Shown here: piece by piece, positions 36,629-49,044 of the stretch
Layout: each line of letters starts with the position of its first letter
How positions within the stretch are numbered: position 1 is the first letter of the stretch
Assembly: GCA_025642065.1 (NCBI GenBank)
Contig: JAODUP010000014.1
Coordinates: forward strand, 124,001-188,000
Direction of reading: 5' to 3'
Source: Paralvinella palmiformis
Lineage: Eukaryota; Annelida; Polychaeta; Terebellida; Alvinellidae
Length of the DNA stretch: 64,000 nt
Made by a program: the position numbers and the translations under genes
Notes under the pieces: generated by a model
What the model was told of the DNA's origin: nothing
Seen by the model: only the letters and a program-made list of their open reading frames with translations
Database searches by the model: none

Positions 36629-37202
36629 CCCGTCATCACTGGCACAACTTACTCCTCGTTGACCATTCTCGTTAATTAGGTCAGTGCATCTTTACTGATA
36701 GAGATGATGTGAAAACAACAATATACAATAATAGCTATCTATACTTGTTATCATACACTGCATATGACTTCAGGATAATCTATACAGTGAGTACAAAGAA
36801 AATTCACAAACCTGTCTGCATGCCTACGATCCACTTTAGACACTAAAATTCATACTTTTCGTCAGAGGAGCTTTGTTCTTTAGAAAAATAACATGTCGCC
36901 TACATCAACAAGAAATATATGCTAACAACAATCAATATATGACAACACCTTTCGGTCATATCCACTGAGATAACCTGGAGAGGGGGTGGCACAACTTATC
37001 CCGATATAACTGGAAAATACGCGTGAATTGTGGGGCGTTAACAAACTGTTTCGGGGTCTATTCAATGCAAAAACGAGCCAAAAAAGTATGGGGCGGCCTT
37101 GACTACAACACTGCTGTAACCACGCGAGTGTTTTAAAAGCTTAATTCACCGATCTTATTCGATGGAATCGGAACCCCGTGAACTCGGTGTTTTTATATTT
37201 CG

Positions 37203-37262
37203 TGTGATGATGACGATGATTGATATTTTACAGCCACTTTTGAGCACACGATAGGCTAAATA
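37203..37262 (-). repeat. SINE family A, short tail fragment
   Basis: Only the 3' part (GGCTGTAAAATATCAATC as read on the minus strand) is present. Confidence 0.7.
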
Positions 37263-37727
37263 TATTTCGCACGAATGCATATTTTAGTAAACGATTGAAA
37301 CTGGACAATTTTTTTATAAAAGCAGAATAATCCGAGCACCGTTAACGCCATAATTAATAGTAAGATCCGCTAAAGTAACCAATTTTGAAAGTGCAGGACA
37401 ACTCCAGAACAGTAAACAAATCAAATGTAGGCTTTCATAACTGCGATACCATGCTTCGGGATTCCCTGGCGTTAAAAGCCGGTATTTAATCCGTTATCAC
37501 AATCATCATCATCATCATCATCATTATCATCATGGCATGTTTTTTTAGATAGCCAGATCGATTGAAAAGGAAAACAGTCAGTACGGTACTGGCCACAAAA
37601 GTGTTCAAGGCCGACCTTTCCAAAACGCAATTCCGTTTAAAATGGGAAAGTGTCACGTACTTATAACAATATCTAGAGCTATTGGATAATAGTTAGATGT
37701 AGTTCGATATCTATATAAATAAAAGAA

Positions 37728-37730
37728 ATG

Positions 37731-37766
<36 letters not shown>

Positions 37767-37768
37767 TG
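37728..37768. repeat. GTGC tetranucleotide repeat
   Basis: About ten GTGC/GCGT units. Confidence 0.95.
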
Positions 37769-37984
37769 TTTGTCTAAGTGTTCGCAAAATAATTCAGACA
37801 AGATTGTTAAACGGCGGTGACTATAACATTGGTTCGGACTACGATTGCGACTATGATGTCGGCGATCACCATTACAGCAGGATTCATTTTTTTAATTGTC
37901 ATAAACCTTTAATTATATCAGCCGAAGACCCAAATATCGCTCCACGGGAGCAAGCCTTATAAGCTCGTATCATATAAGCGTGTT

Positions 37985-38175
37985 TGTAGCGGTAGCGTGT
38001 TGGATCGCAGATCACTACCACCCGTGTTCGAATCTGGGCGTGGGCATATCTGAAGGTTGTTTCATCTTCGACTTCGCTTCATTACGTTTGAAGGTCGCTC
38101 GGCCCATTTATCCTACCTTGTGCACCAAAGTGGCCGTAAAACAACAATCATCATCATCATCATCTTCATCATAAG
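37985..38175 (+). repeat. tRNA-derived SINE, family A
   Basis: Nearly full copy: GCGGTAGCGTGTTGGATCGC (A-box half), B-box GTGTTCGAATCTGGG, body, AAGTGGCCGTAAAAC and a (CAT)n tail. Confidence 0.85.
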
Positions 38176-38179
38176 CGTG

Positions 38180-39547
38180 TTTGTGTGGGTCCACCCCCCC
38201 CCCCCCCGATGACATCTTAGACTTCAAACTTTAGAGTTAATTAAGACAAAAGCATGTTGGCGTAAGTACTTCAAAATCAGTGAATGTTTAATTCTCTGTT
38301 GTCGTCCAGTGATATGAAAACAAATTAGTGTTGATGTATGGTGTCAGGTTTACGTTAGGCATCTAGGACACTTCACAACACGGAGTATTAAATCGGCTTG
38401 TGGTTTACCATGCTACAGGCGTTTTGTGGACAAAGGTTTTGAATTTAGTTAATATTTAGATCAAATAAAAGGTTATGATAATATAACCTTAAATTTGTTT
38501 TCCTTCTTGCATTATTACTATTTTAAAAAAAATCAATCAACATATGCGCCAGTATTTTCGTCCGCTTGGTGGTATTTGGGGTATGATGATATCACAGGGG
38601 CCAAACAAACCTCACTGAGATACGTCTTCAGCTTGTAAACAATGATGTCGGCGTTTTACTAAGGTATAACATTGACTAAAATATGACGTGGCATCTGGAT
38701 AAATACATGCTCACGTCAGATTAACAGAAACCAGATTATTCTACTATAGATCTAATTGAGCTATTAACGTGAACAACCTTTCATCTTTCGATTTCTTTGA
38801 TCAGTGGCAGAATAACAGATCGATAAATTGTCTAGCAGCTAGCTAGTTATCTTCAGGAACTGAATTTAGAACATATACTCTCCTAATTGTATGTTGAACC
38901 TTACCGTTCCACAATAAATTATTTGTATTCCCGACTACTCGGATAACACATCCTCATCGGGCAACTGATGGACCAACAGTGATATCGTGGTCGGCCCACC
39001 ATCGGGCAGCCGTCGACCCGACGATGTCTTCACTAGCTGACACAACATGCCGGCATTTGACCTGATTTATCACCACCTCGCTGACAGCTCCGTTTACTTA
39101 TCAGTTAGCTAGCTACAAGTACTGACATATATAGGCCAAAGGTCATCTGACAAAAAGCGGTCTGATTTATCACGTATATATAATAGCAACAGTTACCAAA
39201 TTTAAACAAACAGCTCTACAAAGTAATATAAAGCGTTTACTATAAGTACACCTTATAATAATATATAGGCATATTATAACCAGATCTATTAATTTGAACG
39301 GTCGTCCTTAGAACGAAAATTAAAACAAATTAAAACAAATTAAAACAAATTCAACAACTATCTTGGAATTAATTTGAATCATGTCAGTAAACTGTCACGC
39401 AACTTAAATTAAGATATTACACCAGTAAATAATCAACGTGTATAATATCAGTACGTACATACTTAAACAACCAGTAATACAGCTTAATCCTTGTGACTAG
39501 CAGCAATCGGTCTTTTTAAAAATAATAAAAGAGCAATAAACTGTTAT

Positions 39548-39589
<42 letters not shown>

Positions 39590-40233
39590 TCGAAAGAACC
39601 AATAAACAGTTTATTACTTAATTGTGTACCCTTCAAGCCAATTAGATATGGCTAAATAATAAATTATCATAGATATATTCAGCATGTTACACGAAGCAAC
39701 TCGTGCCAGTTATGATAATTATAGATATATAGTGTCTAGATTATTACGTACACATCATATGTAATACGACGTATATACGTGTATAGGAATATAACAAATC
39801 AAAATAGACTGATAGATATTTTCCGTGAAATCTTATAAATTTAATCAACTGCATTAAAACAGTTCTTGGGGTTAATGGGTGATTCAGCAGCAGCGTAGAT
39901 GACGAAACTTCCACAAGTCACAGTATCGTTTACTGGATCAGTACTGTCCGGATACAAAACGTTTTAACCATATCGATCGACACCATCTCTGTCGTCGCCA
40001 TAACAAATTTTTTCAACAGCATTAATTAAGCGAAGACTTAAATCAGCTAGGACGAACGTGTCGTTTTTCGCTCTGTCCAAGAACAGTATGTACTTATATG
40101 TGGATGATTATTTAACAAAGATTCAGCAGAAATTAAAATGCCAAATCACAGCAGCAGGTGTTTGCAGCCGACATCGATCATCCCTGTAGATTACAGGCTG
40201 TAGTTATTAATTTACAGGAAATAAAAATAAATA

Positions 40234-40272
<39 letters not shown>

Positions 40273-40490
40273 CTATATTTTTCATTTGCTTGAACAGCAA
40301 TGGGAAATCTATTTCATTTGGCTTCAACAGATCAATCAGGATAAACTCCATAATGTGGCAAACTAGTGCATGTATTGCTATATAAAATTAAGTTTGTTGT
40401 AATAACTAAATAAGTACATGTCAAATTGAATAATATCTTACTTATATTCGGTGACCAGTTTTTAATTTCTTATGTTCGTGAGTGGTTTGT
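38180..40490. other. No gene recognised
   Basis: AT-rich. Contains a C run near 38196, (AT)n at 39551-39587 and 40234-40268, and a triple AAATTAAAAC repeat near 39325-39350. No open frame with recognisable content. Confidence 0.4.
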
Positions 40491-40496
40491 TTAACC

Positions 40497-40625
40497 TTAG
40501 TGGTGGTCACAGCCGAGGGGCAGCTCCCTTGGGAAATTCCATAAACAAAGCTACAGGTATACATTAACTGTGTTGGATTCGAACCCAGACATGGAAGTTT
40601 GCAATCGCAGACCACCATACTCTTT
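40497..40625 (-). repeat. tRNA-derived SINE, family E fragment
   Basis: Minus strand: TGGGTTCGAATCCAAC (B-box) and TTTCCCAAGGGAGCTGCCCC in the body, as in the copy at 955-1125. Confidence 0.5.
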
Positions 40626-40632
40626 ACTTAGA

Positions 40633-40637
<5 letters not shown>

Positions 40638-40682
<45 letters not shown>
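40638..40682. repeat. AT dinucleotide microsatellite
   Basis: Perfect (AT)n tract directly next to the SINE head. Confidence 0.95.
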
Positions 40683-40685
<3 letters not shown>

Positions 40686-40929
40686 CTGGAAACTATTTCT
40701 CAAATTAAAAAAAAAAATTAAACAAATTTTTTTCAAATTAATAAACTATAACGAAGTGTCTACGCGTATGTAAGTCGTACGTTTACACCCGTAGTCTAAA
40801 CGTACTTGAGGATGCGCGTGCCTGTTTTTGTGTGAGGATGCGCGCGTTTCTGTTTTTGAAACGATATTGGCGGAGTTAGTGTCTATCTTATCATTTACAT
40901 TTGTTGATTTAGTTAATAAAACTATTCTG

Positions 40930-41098
40930 ACATTTCACTACTGTACATCTTTAATCAATTAAACGGCTACAAAATTCCAATAACTTTAAGTTTAAATTAT
41001 GCGTATATAGCCACTGCCATAATCGAAGTGTCATTTCACTATTGTGCAGCTTTAATAAATTAAACGGCTACAAAATTCCAATACTTTTAAGTTTAAAG
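40930..41098. repeat. Local tandem duplication, about 99-bp period
   Basis: A block of about 62 bases containing TTAAACGGCTACAAAATTCC occurs at about 40935 and 41034 with a few substitutions. Confidence 0.85.
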
Positions 41099-41277
41099 TC
41101 TAAGACACAGCGAAATAACTCACGTACGTTTAGACCCCAGTACTAAAGATACGGTAGATAGACTATAATACCCAATGATCTAAATAAGTCAATGATAATG
41201 CCATTAAAACTACAACTCGCGTAACCTCAAATAAAAACATACGCATGCGCATAATGGCTCACGTACGTCTAGACTAC

Positions 41278-41393
41278 GTCCCCTTTATTTTTTTAATAAA
41301 TCAGTGGAGACGGCAGCGACCTCTTGCTGTGATCGAACCTGTGACACTTGGCACCAAGTGCCGGGTGCTTAACCGCTAGGCCACCGGAGCTCA
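41278..41393 (-). repeat. SINE family B, internally deleted copy
   Basis: Has the 5' head (CTCCGGTGGCCTAGCGGTTA on the minus strand) and the CAGTGGAGACGGCAGCG segment, missing sequence between and after them. Confidence 0.85.
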
Positions 41394-41399
41394 CGTACG

Positions 41400-42590
41400 C
41401 GTAGCCACTGCCTATATATAAATGGCTGTTTAGAATTTAAATTTTAATATGCCCGGTTGAGCAAAATTTAACCAGCAAATTAATCTTAGAAAAGCAACAT
41501 TAGAAACAAATCTAATATTAACAGAGTGAAATAACAGAAATAGCTAAACAAAAATTATTACTTAACAATCGAACTGGAAGTTATGTTAAAGTTACGCTAA
41601 TGTCTTCAATCTTCGTCATTCATGCTTCTTGTAAAGTATAAACTAAATTTTAATTATCGTATCAAAATTCTATAACGCAGTAATTATTTTGAGAACGCCG
41701 AGGATGAAATATCGCCGTTTCTCGCCGTTTCTCGAGATCCGTCATCGGGGTATTAGACTATTATGGCTGCATGCTAGTCTATATGTTTCTTTACTGTTTG
41801 CCAATGCAATAGAGCGTCTTGTCGCTACTTTCCTCCTGTTTTATATAACCGACGTATTTCTGGCCATTTGGAGACCCCTTGGAATATAAAATTAATATCA
41901 AAAGGTTTGTATAATCCCTACGATAATGTCTTAAACTTGCCTACCTTCTGGGAATATTTACGACGCAATCCAGGATAATTCGTCACTGACTGAATGTGGA
42001 AATGTTCAAACGCGCAATAATTTCAAGGAAATTATTGTTTTAAAGAAACACGTGTATATTTAACATTATAATATCTTTTGTTGGGTGCCACGGTGTATCT
42101 GTTAAATGTAGAGATTGTGCAAATTTCAACATTTGTTACTTACAGTATCAGAGTATGAACATATTGAACATCAACATGTGCCATATGGCAATGCTAAGTC
42201 ACTAGATCTAAGTCTTAATACAGCATCTTCTCGAGAAAAAAAACCAGAATACCTTACCGTTAAAATAGGGTAACCTAGGCAGGATTCAGATAAGGTTACA
42301 CTAAACCAGTGGCTATAGACACAAAACTTCCGAACCCTTAACAGTAAGTGTATTCTATTGGACTGACATTTTGCCTAGCCCTAGGGCAGTAGGTATACGC
42401 ATATATATGCCCCAGAATATATAAAGATGGCTCTTGCTATTTATCAGAACCAATTTTCTTTCTGCATGCACAGTGTAACTCTAAGCAAATTTGACTTACC
42501 CAGCTTTCTTGGAGATAGTGTTGACAACATGTTGTAATAATAGTACAGCAAGGATCTATAGTGCTACTGTACCAACCCATTTTGCAACCC
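41400..42590. other. No gene recognised
   Basis: AT-rich spacer. A 66-codon + strand frame at 41689-41889 has a hydrophobic half but no recognisable family. Confidence 0.4.
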
Positions 42591-43106
42591 TTCCAGGCCC
42601 AGAAAAATCAGTAGCCCGGAAGCCCAGGATGTGTGGGTTTTGTCTTCGGACTAGTGATTAGTAAAAAAAACACTAGCCCGACCGGGCTACCAGCATTTTG
42701 GGGAGAGATATGTGGTTATCTCAAGTTCCTTTTCCATATAATGATTTTCTGCTGTTTTGGAGTTCTTCGTGGTGGGAAAAAATGCACGGAAATTCCAAGA
42801 TGGCGGACGAAACGAATATTTTTGTCTACAACTACGTTTGATTCATCAACACTTTAGATATGTTTAATATCATCAACAGTTATCACATGCAGTGCCAACT
42901 TACAACCTTAACAATCATAATGTCACCACTGACACAGCGACAGCAACATGATTATCTAGCCATGTTTATTTGGTGGGGTGGTTATTGTGTAAAAACAAAT
43001 TAAATGGTTGACAGTAGATGTCAGACACCTTATTCTATCTAGGTTTTCTGAAGTGAAACTTAGAATCTGCCTATAAAAGATGATCCTCCGCTCTTATTCA
43101 TTCTCA

Positions 43107-43470
43107 TAGTGAGCTCCGGTGGCCTAGCAGTTAAGCACCCGGCACTTGGTGCCAACGGTCGCAGGTTCGAACCCCGTAAGAGGTCGAAACTTTTCCAGGG
43201 ATTAATTTCTCGGCTCACTACATCGTGGGTGGCTGACCACGTTAAATGGCGCTGCCGTCTCCACTGAATTATTTAAAATAAAGGGGGACGTTAAAAACCT
43301 GAGGACGTAAAACACTCTGGCAGTGACCACCCTCAGGGTATTTCGGCTCCATCTTTCCGTACTGCTCCCCTGTGAGTGGCGGGGGAGGGGTTTTCTCAAC
43401 CACTCCAACATAGAGGCTGTGCTGATTAAGCGACAGCCTGGGGATTCTCCCCGAACAACAAAACCAAAAC
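43107..43470 (+). repeat. tRNA-derived SINE, family B, with target duplication
   Basis: Full copy: head GAGCTCCGGTGGCCTAGCAG, B-box GCAGGTTCGAACCCCGTAAG, tail AACAACAAAACCAAAAC. Direct repeats CTTATTCATTCTCAT (about 43092) and CTTATTCATTCTTAT (43471) flank it with one mismatch. Confidence 0.9.
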
Positions 43471-43932
43471 CTTATTCATTCTTATCTATCGCTACCACAT
43501 ACTGACATAGTTTGGATCTACTTACCGTATATACTTGTGTATAGGCAACACTTTTGATACCATGAAATCGCCGTCAAAAGCGAGTGCGTCTTATACACAG
43601 GTCAGACTAAAGGGGAAGGTAATATTTGGCATAATTTAGGGGGAAATACAATAATATTGTTTTACAACATTAATAATGAATATCTGAACAACAAAAAAAT
43701 TAATTAGGTGTTTTCGCTGTTGTCTTTCGAAGCCAAACTTAATCGTGATAACCGCCATGAGTAGCGTGGTGTCAGCTTGTTGTCAAGTAATAATTTATGG
43801 GTAATGTAGTCAGGGTCAGACTGTCGCTGGTACCAAGGCCGTCTGGGAACGGCCAACACATGATTTATTATCTAGAGGTGACAGATCACAATTAATCTGT
43901 TTGATGCACAGGTATCCAGAAAGCACAGGATT

Positions 43933-45036
43933 CAGGGTTGCATGTTTCTTCCATGGACTGTAAAAACCAGGGTTTCTTCCGTTACAGAAGAAATAATTTC
44001 TTCCCTTCCATTTTGGGAGGAAATTCAAAAATGGTTTAAAATCATCATCCAAATTTAGATCTGCCAATTTAAATTTAACAAATATTATATGTAATAATAT
44101 ACTTTTCATGCTATTCATACATATTTGCTGTATTTGAAATTAGACTGAAATATAGTCCTGACATCTGTTATTTTGCACAATTAATCTTTGGGGATAAATG
44201 GAAGAAACTAAAATTTATTAATTTTACAACACATTGAAAATAATTTTAATTATTATTGAGGATGATGACTACAATTCACCATTAAACTCTACTATTAAGA
44301 TCAAGAAGATCAATTGACCATTAATATGTGAACAAATGGACAGATAATTGCTAATTGATTAATCTGCTTGGATCATTTGACAATTAATATGTCAGCAAAT
44401 AAAGACAGGTAATTGCTAAGCAGATAATTGACTAATCTGCTTGGATCATTGGAATTCACTTGTTCATTGATTAATTGCACAAAGACCCTTTATATAAGGA
44501 ACCTTATTTTGGTATTGCTCACTTCTTACCCACCATTACTACATAATTTGTTATTTGTAAGTTATTATCATCAGTTATTCAGAATATTACAGAAGAGTGC
44601 AACTTATTTGACTGGATTATATTACTCTGTCACCATGTTCAAGGGTGGTAGACCCTGTGACCCAGTATGGCAACACTTCCTAGAAGTGACAGTAAGTGGC
44701 AAGGCATTTGCCAAATGTAAGCATTGTGGCAATCAGCAACTGCCAAGGGCATGCAGGCTTAAATAACATCATGACAAGTGTATACATATGACTGATGAAG
44801 AGAACGGACCAGCTACTGACCTCATTCCTACTGCCACGTTGAAATGAGACCGATCAACCACACCACCTCATCAAGCTGTATCAATGCCAGTGACATCAAC
44901 CCAGCCATGCATTGTTTAATAATTAAATAGATCATCATATCAGTTCGCATTTAATATCAGGTTACTGTATCCCTTGGGAGTTTCTTCCCGGAAGAAAGGT
45001 ATTTCTTCCCTTCCCATGGGAAGAAACCCAACCCTG
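43933..45036 (+). mobile_element. hAT element with BED-finger ORF remnant
   Basis: Starts CAGGGTTGCATGTTTCTTCC and ends, as reverse complement, CAGGGTTGGGTTTCTTCCCA. CAG ends are typical of hAT. An 8-bp flanking duplication, ACAGGATT at 43925-43932 and ACAGGAAT at 45037-45044, differs at one base. Length is 1104 bases, too short for a whole transposase. Confidence 0.8.
44635..44835 (+). pseudogene. BED-type zinc finger of hAT transposase, interrupted
   Basis: Translation MFKGGRPCDPVWQHFLEV, then AKCKHCGNQQLPRACRLK, a stop at 44763, then in the same frame HHDKCIHMTDEENGPATDL. The order W-x-x-F, C-x2-C, and H-x3-C is a BED finger, the N-terminal DNA-binding module of hAT transposases. The in-frame stop and the missing catalytic region show it is inactive. 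Confidence 0.75.
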
Positions 45037-45223
45037 ACAGGAATCCAGTAAAGTATGACAATCTGATCCTACAAAATGTGTAGGTCCAAATCGGCTGTGA
45101 TACGAAAATGGCCGCACTATGACCAATATGACCGCCTCCATAAACTATTAGAGGCAGATTTTATTTTTGGTCTATCTAAGACGTGTCATTACTAATACTA
45201 TCGAAATGTGTGAGGGTGTGTAA

Positions 45224-45514
45224 TTGAATGGAACGGCAAATGAGGCCAGGCAAAGAATGGCGATAGAAGCCACATCAAAGGAAAACGATTACAGCAAACA
45301 ATGTGTTAATTACTTCCAAAGCTGGCACATGGGAACTACTAATAAACTACTTCAAACAGCATTACGGAAACGAACACGCAGCAGCAGACAACCTGAAGCG
45401 GCCATTGTTACCTACGTCACACAGTGGGTGAAAATCGACCCTGGCATTATTACCAAATCGTTCAAGAAGTGCTCTATCAGCAGTGATTTAGATGGCACGG
45501 AAAATTATATATAG
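45224..45514 (+). pseudogene. Pogo/Tigger-type transposase C-terminal fragment
   Basis: The end of this 96-codon frame reads VTYVTQWVKIDPGIITKSFK then KCSISSDLDGTEN, matching the W-x-x-I-x-x-x-x-I-x-x-S-F-x-x-C-G-I-x-x-x-x-D-G-x-E-D tail common in animal pogo-like transposases. After a stop at 45512 the frame continues WDEQHDKSDTDSDVQ, an acidic tail, so the stop is probably a mutation. Confidence 0.6.
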
Positions 45515-45519
45515 TGGGA

Positions 45520-47990
45520 TGAACAGCATGACAAATCTGACACTGACTCGGATGTTCAATGAAGATGGTGATGATGATGAATTTTTGGGGTTTTGAATAA
45601 ATTGGCTGATTTTAGTGCGTCTTATACACAGCCAGACCCCTAGCTAGACTAGAAAAGGGGTGGGTGGGAAGAAAGTCATGGGCACTGAGGGAGTGGATGG
45701 GCCAAATCAGGGGTGCATTAATAAAACCTTTAAAGGACAAGAACTGTGCATGTCAGTTTTGATTCTGTGTTAATTCCCTTTAAACAATAACTACATATAA
45801 TTATGTGTCTTTATTGGTCTTATTTTGTGGTATTATACTTATTTGATTGAGGATTAAAATTTCAACACATTCATGTTAAAATTGGTCCACAAATGTAATA
45901 ACATGGTATGTATACAATAATGACAAAGTAAAGAACGTGTACATATTCAACTGAATTATTTAATTTCCGAGGCCATCACAGTTTTACTCATTTAGTAAAT
46001 ATTTTACTGTAACAAGTGAATGAAAACATGCCAATTCTTAAGATATATATATATATATATATATATATGCAAGTACGCCTATACTTCTGATGTAAAATGT
46101 CACTGTGCCCTATAAGTTACAGTGACATTGTGCTCATAATCGTTTGGCTCTATTTACTTTAAACTAGCCACTGGAGTGTGAAATCTTACTCTCCTCTGTA
46201 TCAATCTGGCCCACTAGACTTCTGCCTCATATTTAATTGGCTCCCACATTTCTTCCTCCATGTTCAATTTCATGTTTAGCAATTGGTTCAGTCTTTTATT
46301 TCCAAGGCTGGCACATCAATCCGACTTTAAATGACTGAAGAGTCTTTCAACTTCCGCTGAGGATAGTAACAGTGAAACAGCAACACTATACATATATGTC
46401 AGTTTTGGGTACAGCTAATTAATGCAGGTTATTTGATCTATCCAATGTTCTGGCCAGTTGAAGCTTCCTGAGAATCTGTAATGGAGATGTACCTGGCTGT
46501 TGTGCTATGTCCAGTTGCTTCAGCCATTTCACTCACTCCTCAACTAGTGATGAGAACTACCAAAAATAAGACCCATTTACTGGTATGTGGTATCTTTTCT
46601 GCTAAAAGTTTATTGTTACAACAGTGGCTTTTCAATGCAATTGACCAATGAAAACACTCAACACAAAGGTTTGGTACACCATGTTAGACATAAACACCAT
46701 TTGAAGATCACCTGAATAGCATTCGATATAGTAAAGGGAAAAGACAGTCACTTTAAATAATAAAATAGACATAATATATGTTACATAAGTTGCACATCAA
46801 GGATACATTGTTTTATATGTATTATGTACGATATGTGAACTCATTGTGCAGTCAGTGGTTTATAATTCAGTACATACCTGTGTTTTCCGATTTAGTGGTA
46901 TTCATGCACAAAGGATATTTATAAAGATATATCTGGTATTAGTGAAGATTACAACTAAAAGAATTGCGCAAATCACAGATTTACAGAATTTTAGCTGAAG
47001 TGGGAATGTTGTCATGCAATGTTTTTTTTAAACATTTTGTATGATCTAAAGTACCTATAAATCAACAATAGACATTATCTGGAGCAGTTTTGTGTAGTTA
47101 TGCACAATATATCAGCAGTAATTTTATCAGGGCAGATTCTTTTATGGATTCCCGCAAAATTTAGATGAGGGAAGCAAAAAATGAGGACGTTGTTGGTTAG
47201 TTGAGCATCGGAACCATGTTCGCTGGCATTAGAGGCCTGAGCACTCAAAGAGCATGAGCTAAATATGCGTATTTCTGGTGTTCGGATGTGGAGCCACAAG
47301 CCGACCATCGGAACCCTTTATGCTAGTGATGAAGAGACAAGCACTAAGAGTGCATGAGCTTATTTTGGCTTGTTTCAGATGCTCGTATGCGGATATAAAG
47401 ATCCGAGCCAACTTCTTACTGCCACATTGATATTTTATTTTTGTTTGAACATCTTCAAAGATGTTGAAAGCATCAATCCAACTTTAGACCAAATAAAACT
47501 GTATTATGCTCAGCCGCTATATTTGAGAAAAAAATATAGATAACGGATTTGGCAACCAAAATTTCCATCAGCCACAATCTATCATCAAATGTCCGTCTGT
47601 TATATGATACACCCAATAGATATTCCGAGTAATGAATGAATTACTGAAATTACTTAGTTTTTAATGGTGCGCTGTTATGTGCTATTTGATTGGCTGAGAT
47701 ATTGAGGGCGTCTTCTAAGTTTTTACAAGTATTGTCATGACAACCTTTAACAACCATGGTGAAAAGAATACCTTTGCACCTTCGACGCTCACCCGGGCTA
47801 CTTCGGGGCCAACTTTATCAACAGACATGACACCCGGGGCCCACTTCCTAACAATGCTAGAATCAACACTGGTTTATCAGCGGGGTGGTATATCAATGGG
47901 GGATTTGTGGGGCAGGGTGAGGATTCTGCAGGGCGGGCAGTAAGAGGGACAGGGTGGGCAGGGCGACACGCCCCTCTGTAACTGTATGGG
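45520..47990. other. Non-coding interior, nothing recognised
   Basis: Contains (AT)n at about 46043-46068 and imperfect repeats around AGAGCATGAGCT (47240) and AGTGCATGAGCT (47348). No domain recognised on either strand. Confidence 0.4.
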
Positions 47991-48149
47991 TTCGACTCTA
48001 GGGGGGTTTATTGGTCCAAAAACCTGGTGCATCTTATACACATGGTCTATAATTGAGTATATACGATACTTGCAATACCAGCAACATAAGTGTAAAAATA
48101 TTTTTTTTTAAATTCCTTTTTGAAAATCTCACATTTGTAGTGTACCAGA

Positions 48150-48720
48150 ATGGCTGGATCTGCAAAACAAAACTGGGCTTCCCTTATGGAGGGACCCAGT
48201 ACTCCAAAAAGTGTAAACAAACAAAAGTTTGAAGACAAGAGTTATGACAGCACAGAGAGGAAACGCAAATTCATCCCACATTGGCACTATTTATTTCCAT
48301 GGTTGGAGTACAATAGTGATGAAGGGATCATGTTCTGTGTCGCATGCAGAAAGTTACCATTACATGCAGATAATACCAATTTTCATATTGAATTGCTGAA
48401 AACACACCACCACCTGTGCTACAGTAAAATCAAACAAGAATTATATCCAACAAATCTTCAATATACCTGCTTAGGCCAAGCAGTTATTCAGCTCCATGAA
48501 AAGAAAAATATAGAGTTGGAATCACTTGTTCGAACAGCTTGTAATATCTCATACAAGAAGCACCCATTTGCTGACTTCAAGTGGTCGTGTGAGCTTTAAC
48601 AGCTCAATGGTTTACCACTAGGAGAAAATTACAGTAATGCTAAGGGGTGTCAAATGTTCATGAACATTATTGCTAGCTTCCTACGTGAGGAAAATAAGTT
48701 AGATTTATGCTTGTATGTGG
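48150..48720 (+). pseudogene. ZNF862-like, hAT-derived protein fragment
   Basis: The frame begins MAGSAKQNWASLMEGPSTPK and has RKRKFIPHWHYLFPWLEYNS, DEGIMFCVACRKL, and later KSSCEL-like FKWSCEL. The W-L/V-x-Y-x-x-x-x-x-x-M-F-C-x-x-C-R segment is that of the TTF-type zinc finger of ZNF862-like, hAT-derived proteins. A TAA at 48597 is followed in frame by QLNGLPLGENYSNAKGCQMF and ASFLREENKLDL, so the stop interrupts a longer frame. The transposase core is not found. Confidence 0.65.
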
Positions 48721-49044
48721 TAGGGGCGGTAGTCGCCTCAATGGCCACAAGAAGATTCCTGGCCAGTTGGTGAACATAACATAATTTATTACTGGATGAA
48801 ATATGAACTGTTGTATACTCAATAATACCATAAACACATCATTTTTGTCTTTATTACACATATTTATGATCATCTCCATCAATTCCAGCGCAATTTTAAT
48901 AGCTAGTAATTTTTGTTGGTTAGTAAGAAATTTTTTGGACTAGTGGATTTAAATTTTACTAGCCCTGGGGCTAGGGAGATGTAGAAATATTTTTCTGGCC
49001 CTGAATCATATGGATCTATAGATACTGTGGGTAACTTCCATACA

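Larger units (their letters stand above)
43525..48066 (+). mobile_element. Pogo-like (Tc1/mariner superfamily) element, decayed, with insertion
   Basis: Left end CCGTATATACTTGTGTATAG and right end, as reverse complement, TCGTATATACTCAATTATAG, both next to TA. Inner similarity continues (GTGTATAGGCAACAC and GTGTATAAGATGCACC). The motif GTGCGTCTTATACACAG occurs near 43584 and 45615. It encloses the transposase tail at 45224-45514 and the hAT element at 43933-45036. Confidence 0.55.
42594..49003 (+). mobile_element. Possible outer hAT-like element with ZNF862-like ORF
   Basis: Left end CAGGCCCAGAAAAATCAG at 42594 and right end, as reverse complement, CAGGGCCAGAAAAATATT ending at 49003. Both also share ACTAGTCC/GGACTAGT and CTAGCCC motifs inside. 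Flanking 8-mers (AACCCTTC and AATCATAT) do not match, so the two ends may belong to separate insertions. The frame 48150-48720, close to the right end, fits a hAT-related protein. Confidence 0.35.

Noticed and set aside
37498..37530. CAT repeats as a possible CRISPR-like or satellite array
   Set aside because: Simple trinucleotide repeat and SINE tail, with no spacer structure.
39551..39587. AT tract as a replication origin or matrix-attachment signal
   Set aside because: One of many AT microsatellites here; no other supporting feature.
43109..43180. Possible tRNA gene (A- and B-box present)
   Set aside because: The segment is the head of a repeated 363-bp SINE with target duplications; no paired acceptor stem closes the tRNA-like region.
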